The translations under genes and the position numbers were made by a program. The notes under the pieces are model-generated. The model ran no database searches. It saw only the letters and a list, made by a program, of their open reading frames with translations, and was not told the DNA's origin. This document shows, piece after piece, positions 1-5,661 of a DNA stretch of 9,832 nt (position 1 is its first letter; the number at the start of each line of letters is the position of its first letter). The DNA is from Ktedonobacterales bacterium (GTDB lineage: Bacteria > Chloroflexota > Ktedonobacteria > Ktedonobacterales > JADMIN01). The stretch is taken from positions 1 through 9,832 of the forward strand of contig JANWHL010000143.1 of the NCBI GenBank assembly GCA_025450405.1, in the 5' to 3' direction.

Positions 1-308
1 AGACGACCCACGCCGTAGGCGAGCAAACAGAGGGCAATTAGGTACCAGAAGGGCAGCGCCGCCGCGCCCACATCGCCGACGACATACCCCGCGAACAGCT
101 GGAGCAGGGCCGATATTGGCAGGGTCTCGATGAGCAACGCGCAGGCCGCGAAGAGAAGGGCCTGCGACTGCCTACTCGAGTACCAGTGCCCGGGGCGTCC
201 GGGCTCGCGAACTGGTGCGTTGTTCTGGGCCGGACTCGGCGGCGGGGCGGCTGGTTCCACGCCGCCGGCCTTCGGATCGCTGCCCGGTGGCGTCGGCGAC
301 AAGCTCAT
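1..308 (-). CDS. N-terminal part of a membrane protein, third gene of the MoxR-DUF58 operon (runs off left edge)
   Basis: Only the first 102 codons are visible; the frame is still open at position 1. The ATG at 308-306 has an SD (AAGGGAG, 316-322) with 7-nt spacing. The product begins with a Pro/Ala-rich segment (about residues 1-45) and then turns strongly hydrophobic (about residues 48-70 and 82-98), so at least two membrane helices are in view. The start lies inside the DUF58 gene, overlapping it by 137 bp in another frame. The overlap cannot be avoided by a later start: the next in-frame start-type codon is a TTG inside the first helix; a GTG at 260-258 still overlaps by 89 bp. In MoxR-DUF58 operons the next gene is often a transglutaminase-like (DUF3488/DUF4129) membrane protein, but no catalytic domain is in the window, so that identity is inferred from context only. 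Confidence 0.72.
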   Translation of the reverse strand, partial: MSLSPTPPGSDPKAGGVEPAAPPPSPAQNNAPVREPGRPGHWYSSRQSQALLFAACALLIETLPISALLQLFAGYVVGDVGAAALPFWYLIALCLLAYGVGR

Positions 309-1851
309 TCCAGATCTCCCTTCCGCCGATGCGATGAATCGTCAATCCGGCCAACTGGAGCCGCGCGCCGCTCTCCGCGGCCGCCGTCTCCGCCGCTCCC
401 GTCAGCAATAAGGTCACGTCGTGGCCAGCGGCCTTCAGCCGGCGCATGGCCACAATCAACGGCACATCCAGCACGGCCTCGGCACCGATGAAGATCACGG
501 TGGTACCAAGCGGCAGCCGGCCCTGCTCCGCGGTCAGCACCGTCTCCATCGGGAGACCCGTCCCCGCGATCAAGCGGGCAAGGCCCTCCTGGACGCGCCC
601 CAGCTGGGCGGGATTGCTCGCCGGCGGGACGCGCAGGCGTTGTGTGGCTCCCAGTCGGGCCAGGCGCCGCGCGAGGCTCTCGCGCTCGGTGGGGGCGGGT
701 GGTGTTCCGGTGCCGTGCGCGGCTGGACGTGTCGGGCCGCTGGTTCCCGGCGCCGGGTCGCGCGGCTCCTCCTCCGCGCTGGCCAGCACGCGCTGGCGCG
801 CCTGACGCGCCATTTCTTCGTCGAGTTCCGGTGCGCCCAGGATGCCGTTCGAGTAGACACCCACGGCGTAGCCTTGCTCCAGCGCCCACGCGGCCACCGA
901 AGCGGTCGTCGTGATCGCCAGCTCGGCGAGCAGTGGGTCGTAGCCGTACAACGTCCGATCGAACGTGCGGGTGTCGACGAAGAGCGCCAGCGTGTGCCGC
1001 GTACTGGGCTCGTAGATCTTGCTTTGCAGCGTCCCCGTTCGCGCGCTGGCCTTCCAATGCACGCGCCGGGGCTCATCCCCCGGTTGGTATGGGCGCACCC
1101 CAGCCACGCGCAACGGGTCTTCCAGCAGCCTCCGCGACGACTTGAGCTCCCCAAAGGGCGAGCGGGCGGGCAGGCCGAAGCGCTCCAGCGGCGCCACCAG
1201 CGGGTAGACCAGCAGCACGGATGGTTGGTCGATCTGCCGTTCGCGGACCAGGATGCCAAACGGGTCGCTCTGGCGCACTCGCAGAGGCCCGAAACGGAAG
1301 GCGCCGCGCGCCAGACAGCGCAGCCGCACGCGGCGTCGCACCCGCTGGTAGGCCCAGACCCCGAGCACGCTCGTGAACGCGTCGCGCTCCGGATTGATGG
1401 ACGGGCGGAGGCGTACGCCGCTCGCTGGCAGCGCTGAGGGCAACTCGTCCGTGAGCTCGATCCATGGCAAAGGCAAAGGCTGGCGGTTTTCGACCGTGAT
1501 GATCAGATCCACCTCGTCGCCAAACATCACCTGGCGTACCGCTGGCGCTTGCGACACGCGCAGCCCAAGGGAGCCAAACCGATACCAGATTTCCGGCACC
1601 ACGGCCAGCACCAACACCACGAGTCCCGCCGCAACCAACAGGGGGACGCGCAGAATCAGCGCCAGGATAATCAGTCCGACGGCGATGACGTAGAGCGGCC
1701 GTCGCGCCAGGAGCGTTTCATCCGCCGGTGCGCCGGTCCGGGGGCTGGATGTGGCGGGCCCACGCCGCCGGAGAAGCCACCATGGGGTTTGGAGATCGGC
1801 GTGGGCGCGGGATTCCCGCGGGGTCGACCGCTCTTCGGGGTCACGGCTCAT
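172..1851 (-). CDS. DUF58 domain-containing membrane protein
   Basis: A 559-residue protein of the DUF58 family, which is regularly encoded beside MoxR ATPases and is thought to be a membrane-anchored, von Willebrand A-like partner of them; the molecular role is not settled. Residues 1-50 are polar and probably cytoplasmic, 52-84 form one or two membrane helices, and about 95-200 form a beta-rich segment. The DUF58 signature follows at about 250-282: a GVRPYQPGDEPRRVHWKASA core and then an SKIYEP motif. The next strand (ALFVDTRTF, 288-297) sits where a MIDAS motif would start, but it lacks a clear DxSxS. Residues 360-395 are a Pro/Ala/Thr-rich linker, and about 395-512 resemble the C-terminal alpha/beta part. 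The last 40 residues lie in the overlap with the next gene and look unstructured (Arg/Ser/Pro-rich). The ATG has a GGAG (1860-1863) 8 nt upstream, and moxR ends 33 bp before it. Confidence 0.93.
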   Translation of the reverse strand: MSRDPEERSTPRESRAHADLQTPWWLLRRRGPATSSPRTGAPADETLLARRPLYVIAVGLIILALILRVPLLVAAGLVVLVLAVVPEIWYRFGSLGLRVSQAPAVRQVMFGDEVDLIITVENRQPLPLPWIELTDELPSALPASGVRLRPSINPERDAFTSVLGVWAYQRVRRRVRLRCLARGAFRFGPLRVRQSDPFGILVRERQIDQPSVLLVYPLVAPLERFGLPARSPFGELKSSRRLLEDPLRVAGVRPYQPGDEPRRVHWKASARTGTLQSKIYEPSTRHTLALFVDTRTFDRTLYGYDPLLAELAITTTASVAAWALEQGYAVGVYSNGILGAPELDEEMARQARQRVLASAEEEPRDPAPGTSGPTRPAAHGTGTPPAPTERESLARRLARLGATQRLRVPPASNPAQLGRVQEGLARLIAGTGLPMETVLTAEQGRLPLGTTVIFIGAEAVLDVPLIVAMRRLKAAGHDVTLLLTGAAETAAAESGARLQLAGLTIHRIGGREIWNELVADATGQRSEGRRRGTSRPAAESGPEQRTSSRARTPRALVLE

Positions 1852-1884
1852 GTCTGAGACTCCATCTCACCGAGCACCCCCAGC

Positions 1885-2916
1885 TCAACGCGTGCCCGCG
1901 TTGCCCTGTTCCTCGTCGCCAAGACGCTCCACGGGGACCGGCGTGGCCGCCACCACGTCGGCGATGACCTGTTCGACATCCTGGCCGCGCAGGCGACCCT
2001 GGGCCGTGACGAGCAGGCGGTGCGCAAGGACCGGCACCGCCAGCGCCTTCACATCGTCCGGTTGGACAAACACCCGCCCACGCAGGGCCGCCCGCGCCTG
2101 GCTGCCGCGGAACAGCGCGAGTGCCGCGCGCGGGCTGGCGCCCAGCTCCACCGCCGGATGGTCGCGCGTGCCACGCACGATGCCAAGCAGGTAATCCGCC
2201 ACAATGCGCGACACGGCCACCGCGCGAACAGTGGGGAGCAGGCCCAGCAGCGCCTCGCCCGATACCACGGGTCGCAGCGCGTCGAGCGGCTGCGTTTCCT
2301 GGAACCGGTACAGGATGGCACGCTCCTCGTCAAACGACGGATAGCGCATGCGCAGGCGCAGCATGAAGCGGTCCAATTGGGCTTCTGGCAGCGGAAAGGT
2401 GCCCTCGAGCTCGATGGGATTCTGCGTCGCCACCAACATGAATGGGAGGGGCAGTGGGAGTGTCTGGCGCTCGGTGGTCACCTGGCGCTCCTGCATCGCC
2501 TCCAAGAGCGAGGCCTGGGTTCGCGGCGTGGCGCGGTTAATTTCATCCGCGAGCACCACGTTCGCGAAGATGGGTCCTGGCCGAAATTCGAATTCACCGA
2601 GTTTCTGATTGAAATAGCTGGTCCCGGTGACGTCGCTCGGGAGCAGGTCGGGGGTGCCCTGAATACGCGCAAACTCGATGCCGAGGGACCTGGCCAGCGC
2701 TTTCGCCAGGACGGTCTTGCCCGTGCCCGGCACATCCTCGATCAGCGCGTGCCCTTCGGAAAGCAGCGCCACCAGCAACAAATCAATGACCTCGGCCTTG
2801 CCCACGATCACCCGCTCGACATTCGCGCGGACCGCCTCAGCCGCGGCGCGAACCCGCGCCACCCCGTCGGCGAGAGCACCGGCCGCCTGGTGCCGCTCAT
2901 CCTCATCCGGTGCCAT
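1885..2916 (-). CDS. MoxR-family AAA+ ATPase
   Basis: A 343-residue AAA+ ATPase of the MoxR group, which couples ATP hydrolysis to remodelling or maturation of partner proteins, usually with a DUF58/VWA protein such as the one encoded next. Visible motifs are Walker A (DVPGTGKT, 61-68), Walker B (VVLADEIN, 120-127), sensor 1 (VATQNP, 162-167), the MoxR-typical LPEAQLDRF with the putative Arg finger (176-184), and a sensor-2-like GASPRAALAL in the C-terminal lid domain. The length is normal for the family and nothing essential is missing. A strong SD (GAGGAGG, 2921-2927) lies only 4 nt before the ATG, and another ATG at 2920-2918 is out of frame. It is the first gene of the left-hand minus-strand operon, and its promoter must lie in the divergent region upstream. 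The specific substrate cannot be told from sequence. Confidence 0.95.
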   Translation of the reverse strand: MAPDEDERHQAAGALADGVARVRAAAEAVRANVERVIVGKAEVIDLLLVALLSEGHALIEDVPGTGKTVLAKALARSLGIEFARIQGTPDLLPSDVTGTSYFNQKLGEFEFRPGPIFANVVLADEINRATPRTQASLLEAMQERQVTTERQTLPLPLPFMLVATQNPIELEGTFPLPEAQLDRFMLRLRMRYPSFDEERAILYRFQETQPLDALRPVVSGEALLGLLPTVRAVAVSRIVADYLLGIVRGTRDHPAVELGASPRAALALFRGSQARAALRGRVFVQPDDVKALAVPVLAHRLLVTAQGRLRGQDVEQVIADVVAATPVPVERLGDEEQGNAGTR

Positions 2917-3312
2917 ACATCCTCCTCATTTCCGCCGCGGTTCCACCACCCGCCGGGCCACGGTGGGTCCGAGGTTCCCGCCCCTTCGCCCTGGTACGTT
3001 ACGCTGGTACGTTGCGCTGCTACATTTCTCACTAATACTACGCCTGGTATCTGCCGAATCTCACGGCCGCGATGTCACCGGCCGAGGCGGGACTCGGTGT
3101 GGCGGTCGATCCCAGGCGCCGAGGTGAGCAATTTGGTGTCTCACCCTTGCTTACGCAGCCTCTGTCATGGTAGAGTGCCTCACGCGCGATGACGCTCCCA
3201 GCACATGGTAGTGAACTCCACGGTCGAGGGCCAGGCGGTATCACGGATGGTCTGGGTCGCTGACTCCACTGGGGTCGCGCGGCCCATGCACACTCGCGGG
3301 TGGGGACTGCTC
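2917..3312. other. Divergent intergenic region between moxR-like gene and response regulator
   Basis: About 396 bp separate the two divergent genes and must hold both promoters. The segment 3000-3060 is AT-richer than its surroundings and holds tandem CTGGTACGTT copies (separate entry). Toward the regulator, TTGCTT (3147-3152) and TAGAGT (3171-3176), 18 nt apart, form a weak -35/-10-like pair on the plus strand; this is tentative. A 6-bp inverted repeat (GGTGAG 3123-3128 / CTCACC 3140-3145) lies just upstream of that pair. Several short reading frames cross the region, but none has an SD or a recognisable product. The regulator frame itself stays open upstream to an ATG at 3205, with GC-rich third positions, so a longer N-terminus cannot be fully excluded. 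Confidence 0.6.
2991..3029. repeat. 13-bp tandem repeat (two near-identical units plus one degenerate)
   Basis: CTGGTACGTTACG (2991-3003) is followed directly by CTGGTACGTTGCG (3004-3016), differing at one base, and then by a decayed third unit CTGCTACATTTCT (3017-3029). A further isolated CTGGTAT occurs at 3044-3050, two unit lengths on. The repeats lie 75-135 bp upstream of the moxR-like ATG on its coding strand, where regulatory sites are expected. They could be binding sites for a regulator or a simple slippage product. Confidence 0.7.
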
Positions 3313-3744
3313 ATGGACGACGAATCCCAGGGAGGGGCCGCCGCGCCTTCGTCGCGGGCACCCGCGCCGCTGGTTCTCAGTGTTGAAGACGATCCTGACA
3401 CACTGGACTTGCTCGGCCAGATCTTTACCGACGAGGGCTATCGTGTCCACCTGTGTCTCGACGAGGGCTCGGCGCGGCAGGTTCTGGGGAACTTCGACGT
3501 GAATCTGCTGGTCGTGGATGCCCGTCTGCGCGGCTCGGATGGGACAGCATTGCTGCAATGGCTCGAGAACCGGGGGGGCCGTCTACCCGCGGTGATTATG
3601 CTCACGGGCATGCCTGACGCGGTGGCGGCGGCGCACGGTCCACTGCTCACTCGTTTGGGCGCGTTGCTCGAGCCCAAGCCCTTTGACGTGGATCACCTGC
3701 TTGAAGTGGCGAACCGCCTCACCGGCTGGCCGGGGCCCGCCTGA
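3313..3744 (+). CDS. Single-domain response regulator (receiver/CheY-like)
   Basis: A 143-residue protein that is almost entirely a phosphoacceptor receiver domain. With the ATG at 3313 as residue 1, the acidic pocket is E25-D26-D27, the phosphoacceptor is D69 in VVDARL, the conserved Thr is T98 in MLTGM, and the invariant Lys is K122 in PKPF. There is no DNA-binding or enzymatic output domain, so it should act through protein contacts or as a phosphorelay intermediate. The usual aromatic switch position before KPF is occupied by small aliphatic residues (GALLEPKPF), which is unusual. The start was chosen because GGTGGGG lies 7 nt upstream and the receiver begins soon after; in-frame ATGs at 3205, 3247 and 3286 would add up to 36 residues with no domain. 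No histidine kinase is encoded nearby; the only kinase is the convergent Ser/Thr kinase, whose stop lies 19 bp away. Confidence 0.88.
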   Translation: MDDESQGGAAAPSSRAPAPLVLSVEDDPDTLDLLGQIFTDEGYRVHLCLDEGSARQVLGNFDVNLLVVDARLRGSDGTALLQWLENRGGRLPAVIMLTGMPDAVAAAHGPLLTRLGALLEPKPFDVDHLLEVANRLTGWPGPA

Positions 3745-3763
3745 GGGCGTGAAGGCACCACGT

Positions 3764-4690
3764 TTACGGGCCCGACGAGGACGACCGGGGCGGTGGAAGT
3801 GATCGGCGCATGAGCGCGGACGTGGGCGACAGCGGACCACCTCCGGATATCGGTCCCGCCATGCCTATGTCGCCGGCCGCCACCGCCGCGAGCAGCGCCG
3901 CGCCCATTTCCGAGGCCGACTGGAACCGATCGTCCGGTGACTTGGCCAGCGCACGCAGCACTACCGCCTCTACGGGCGCGGAGATCCGTGGATTGAGCAG
4001 CCCAGGCGCAAGGGGCTGTTGGCCAATTTGGGCGGCCATCACCGATTCGCTGGTGGGGCCGGTAAATGGCAAACGTCCGGTCAGCAGCAAGTAGACCACC
4101 ACACCGAGCGCGTACAGATCCGACCGCGCGTCGCTCTGTCCGCCGACCTGTTCTGGCGCCATGTATTCCGGCGTCCCGGCATCCGGGCGGCGGTGGCGGG
4201 GAGCGGGCACGCCCGTACCCACCCAGATTTTGGCCAGGCCAAAGTCGGAGAGCAGCACGCGGCCGTCGCCGTGAATAAGCATGTTGGCGGGCTTGACGTC
4301 GCGGTGGACGACACCGCGGCGGTGGGCATAGCCCAGAGCGTCGGCCACCTGGGTGGCGTAGGTCACCACCTCGTCGGGGGCCATCGGCGCGCGCTTCAGC
4401 GCGTGCTGGACACTCCCTCCGGTCACATACGGCATGACGAGGTAGAGAAATGGGTAATCACCGACATCATACAGGGGGACGATGTGCGGGTGATCCAGCG
4501 CCGCGGCCACGCGCGCCTCGCGCAAAAAGCGCTCGCGAAAGCCCGCCTGAGCGGCCAGCCGTTCGTCCAGGACCTTCACGGCCACGTCCCTGCCCAGCCG
4601 GACATCGGTCGCCAAATACACGCGCGCCATGCCGCCCTGTCCCAGCGGTTGTCGGAGTGCGTACGCTCCGAGTTGGCGCCCTTCCAGCAT
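3764..4690 (-). CDS. Soluble Hanks-type serine/threonine protein kinase
   Basis: A 308-residue eukaryotic-like protein kinase. All catalytic landmarks are present: Gly-rich loop GQGGMARV (17-24), the VAIK-type lysine K39, the alpha-C glutamate E58, HRDVKPAN catalytic loop (129-136), DFG (149-151), an activation segment containing AGTPEYMAPE (171-180), and the helix-F aspartate D191. The domain ends near residue 268. The remaining 40 residues are a Gly/Ser/Pro-rich tail without a hydrophobic segment, so unlike PknB-type receptors it has no membrane anchor or PASTA/sensor domain and should be cytoplasmic. The start at 4690 is supported by AGGAGG (4700-4705) 9 nt upstream and by the kinase fold beginning at once; an upstream in-frame start near 4825 would lie across the promoter. 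Substrates are unknown. The adjacent convergent receiver is one conceivable partner, but proximity is the only evidence. Confidence 0.95.
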   Translation of the reverse strand: MLEGRQLGAYALRQPLGQGGMARVYLATDVRLGRDVAVKVLDERLAAQAGFRERFLREARVAAALDHPHIVPLYDVGDYPFLYLVMPYVTGGSVQHALKRAPMAPDEVVTYATQVADALGYAHRRGVVHRDVKPANMLIHGDGRVLLSDFGLAKIWVGTGVPAPRHRRPDAGTPEYMAPEQVGGQSDARSDLYALGVVVYLLLTGRLPFTGPTSESVMAAQIGQQPLAPGLLNPRISAPVEAVVLRALAKSPDDRFQSASEMGAALLAAVAAGDIGMAGPISGGGPLSPTSALMRRSLPPPRSSSSGP

Positions 4691-4745
4691 GCGCTCCGTC
4701 CTCCTGACCCCGGATTGACCTTCCGTCAGAGGTGCCCGCGGACGA

Positions 4746-4773
4746 ATTATAGCCCATCTGGACCGGAGCGCAA
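4746..4773 (-). promoter_or_regulatory. Sigma-70-type promoter of the Ser/Thr kinase gene
   Basis: On the minus strand a perfect -10 box TATAAT (4751-4746) stands 16 nt downstream of TTGCGC (4773-4768), which matches the first three bases of the -35 consensus. The expected transcription start near 4739 gives a leader of roughly 50 nt carrying the strong SD at 4700-4705. In DNA this GC-rich an exact TATAAT in the right place is persuasive. Confidence 0.72.
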
Positions 4774-4840
4774 CCCCTGCAGGACTACGTATCCGCCATC
4801 TTGTAACATGGCAAGAATCAAGCACGTGCTTTTGCCCGGA

Positions 4841-5200
4841 TCAATGGGCGACATCGTCGTTGCCTTCGTCCCACCCGTCATCCTCGTCGTCCGCGTCGTC
4901 GTCCGCAACGTCGGTGGCGTCGTCCATGTAGAGTTGGGTCCCGATCTCGACGGCGTGGCAGGTGTCGCACTGACGTACCGGCAGGAGCTGATGGTCGCGC
5001 GTCACATAGCCCGCGGTGCGCATCCCGCCGTCCGCGCAGAAGGGGCATGGCTCCACGGGCACGACCTCCCACGGCCGCACGGGCGCGTAGTCATTGGTTC
5101 CTTGGACACTTTGCAGTCGGCGCGAGAGACGACCAGCAAGCCCGGCGAGTGCCTGCCACCCATGTTCGAAGTCGTACTCGCGGTTGTTGTCGTAGCTCAT
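4841..5200 (-). CDS. Small protein with two CxxC pairs (zinc-ribbon-like) and acidic C-terminal tail, unknown function
   Basis: A 119-residue protein that I do not recognise. The first 35 residues could form an amphipathic helix (EHGWQALAGLAGRLSRRLQ). CPFC (52-55) and CDTC (78-81), 22 residues apart, are arranged like the two knuckles of a zinc ribbon. Residues 93-117 are dominated by Asp/Glu, with about 15 acidic residues. There is no signal peptide or membrane segment. The ATG has GGGAGG (5209-5214) at a good 8-nt spacing, which together with the Cys pattern argues for a real gene. It lies on the same strand upstream of the kinase gene, but 150 bp and the kinase promoter separate them, so they are probably separate transcripts. 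Metal binding is inferred; an RNA/DNA- or protein-binding adaptor role is possible but unsupported. Confidence 0.75.
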   Translation of the reverse strand: MSYDNNREYDFEHGWQALAGLAGRLSRRLQSVQGTNDYAPVRPWEVVPVEPCPFCADGGMRTAGYVTRDHQLLPVRQCDTCHAVEIGTQLYMDDATDVADDDADDEDDGWDEGNDDVAH

Positions 5201-5305
5201 CTACGCGGCCTCCCATACCTGGTGTCGGCGCCTCGCGGGGCCTCGTCCTGTGGCGTACGCGGCGCGATCGCGTGGCGATCGGGGTAGGCCCGATGGGACG
5301 CAATA

Positions 5306-5337
5306 CGGATGCCAGATCCGCGCCCATCTGGCATCCG
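5306..5337. repeat. 12-bp perfect inverted repeat with 8-nt loop
   Basis: The arms CGGATGCCAGAT (5306-5317) and ATCTGGCATCCG (5326-5337) are exact reverse complements around an 8-nt loop. The hairpin lies about 105 bp upstream of the small Cys-rich gene and about 325 bp past the lysS stop. Without a T-run it is not a classical intrinsic terminator. It may be an operator, a structured leader element or a factor-assisted terminator. Confidence 0.7.
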
Positions 5338-5518
5338 CTCAGTTGATGCGCCCACACGCGCCAAGCATGCCACCGCTTCGAGCATCCGTGCTCAGCGTTG
5401 CCGCCGCGATCCGGGGCGGTTATACGCGCCTCGGATGAGGGCTTTCACAATTGCACGTCGGGCGTCCACCGGACGCCCCTACAGAGCGGAACCGATTATG
5501 CGAGTGGCGTATTACTCC

Positions 5519-5553
5519 GCCCGCGCTCGGCCTGGCGCGGAGCGAGCGCGGGC
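5519..5553 (-). terminator. lysS: Strong hairpin after lysS, possible terminator
   Basis: GCCCGCGCTCG (5519-5529) and CGAGCGCGGGC (5543-5553) form an 11-bp, almost all-GC perfect stem with a 13-nt loop, about 110 nt past the lysS stop. The minus-strand sequence that follows is not U-rich, so termination here would be of the U-less or factor-assisted kind. The stem itself is certain; its role is inferred. Confidence 0.4.
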
Positions 5554-5661
5554 AACGTACATCCACGGAATCTGGCCGATGCGCCGCGGCTCTCGGCGGT
5601 CGCAACCGCGGCCAAGGCCCTGGGCACGCAGTCCATCCGCGTGGACGCTCCACACGTGGCG

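Larger units (their letters stand above)
5201..5661. other. Noncoding interval with several inverted repeats downstream of lysS
   Basis: About 460 bp lie between the lysS stop and the small Cys-rich gene, and I find no convincing gene in them. They hold perfect inverted repeats: 7 bp at 5265-5271/5275-5281, 12 bp at 5306-5317/5326-5337, 8 bp at 5460-5467/5471-5478 and 11 bp at 5519-5529/5543-5553, plus weaker 5-bp stems at 5380-5393 and 5401-5419. None is followed by a clear T-tract on either strand. The right-hand one is the first hairpin after lysS and could serve as its terminator. The promoter of the small downstream gene should also lie here, but I cannot point to it. Several plus-strand reading frames run through the area into lysS antisense and have no recognisable product or SD. 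Confidence 0.65.

Noticed and set aside
305..1057. A 250-codon minus-strand frame inside DUF58, ending at the start codon of the next gene.
   Set aside because: Its Arg/Gly-rich translation has no recognisable motif, and it is out of frame with the clear DUF58 signature. It is a GC-bias shadow.
421..1437. A long plus-strand frame antisense to DUF58.
   Set aside because: Low-complexity Arg/Ala/Gly/Gln composition with no motif; antisense frames of this kind are expected opposite high-GC genes.
2936..2947. The minus strand has GGTGGAACCGCG just upstream of the moxR-like SD, matching 12 of 14 bases of the T-box riboswitch antiterminator consensus.
   Set aside because: No stem I, specifier loop or downstream terminator/sequestrator arm is visible, and the downstream gene is not an amino-acid or aminoacyl-tRNA synthetase gene. 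A covariance-model search (Rfam T-box) of 2917-3204 on the minus strand would settle it.
2020..3192. A 390-codon plus-strand frame antisense to the moxR-like gene.
   Set aside because: The opposite strand carries complete Walker A/B and sensor motifs; the antisense product has no domain and no SD.
3205..3312. An N-terminal extension of the response regulator from upstream ATGs.
   Set aside because: Third-position GC stays high, but none of the upstream ATGs has a better SD than the one at 3313, and the extra residues form no domain.
4820..4831. A 12-bp perfect palindrome, AAGCACGTGCTT, between the Cys-rich gene stop and the kinase promoter.
   Set aside because: It has no loop for a stable RNA hairpin and no U-tract in the sense direction. 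It could be an operator, but a single palindrome of this length is weak evidence.
4019..5287. A 422-codon plus-strand frame opposite the kinase and the small Cys-rich gene.
   Set aside because: It runs antisense through a full kinase domain and the kinase promoter, and its translation matches nothing recognisable.
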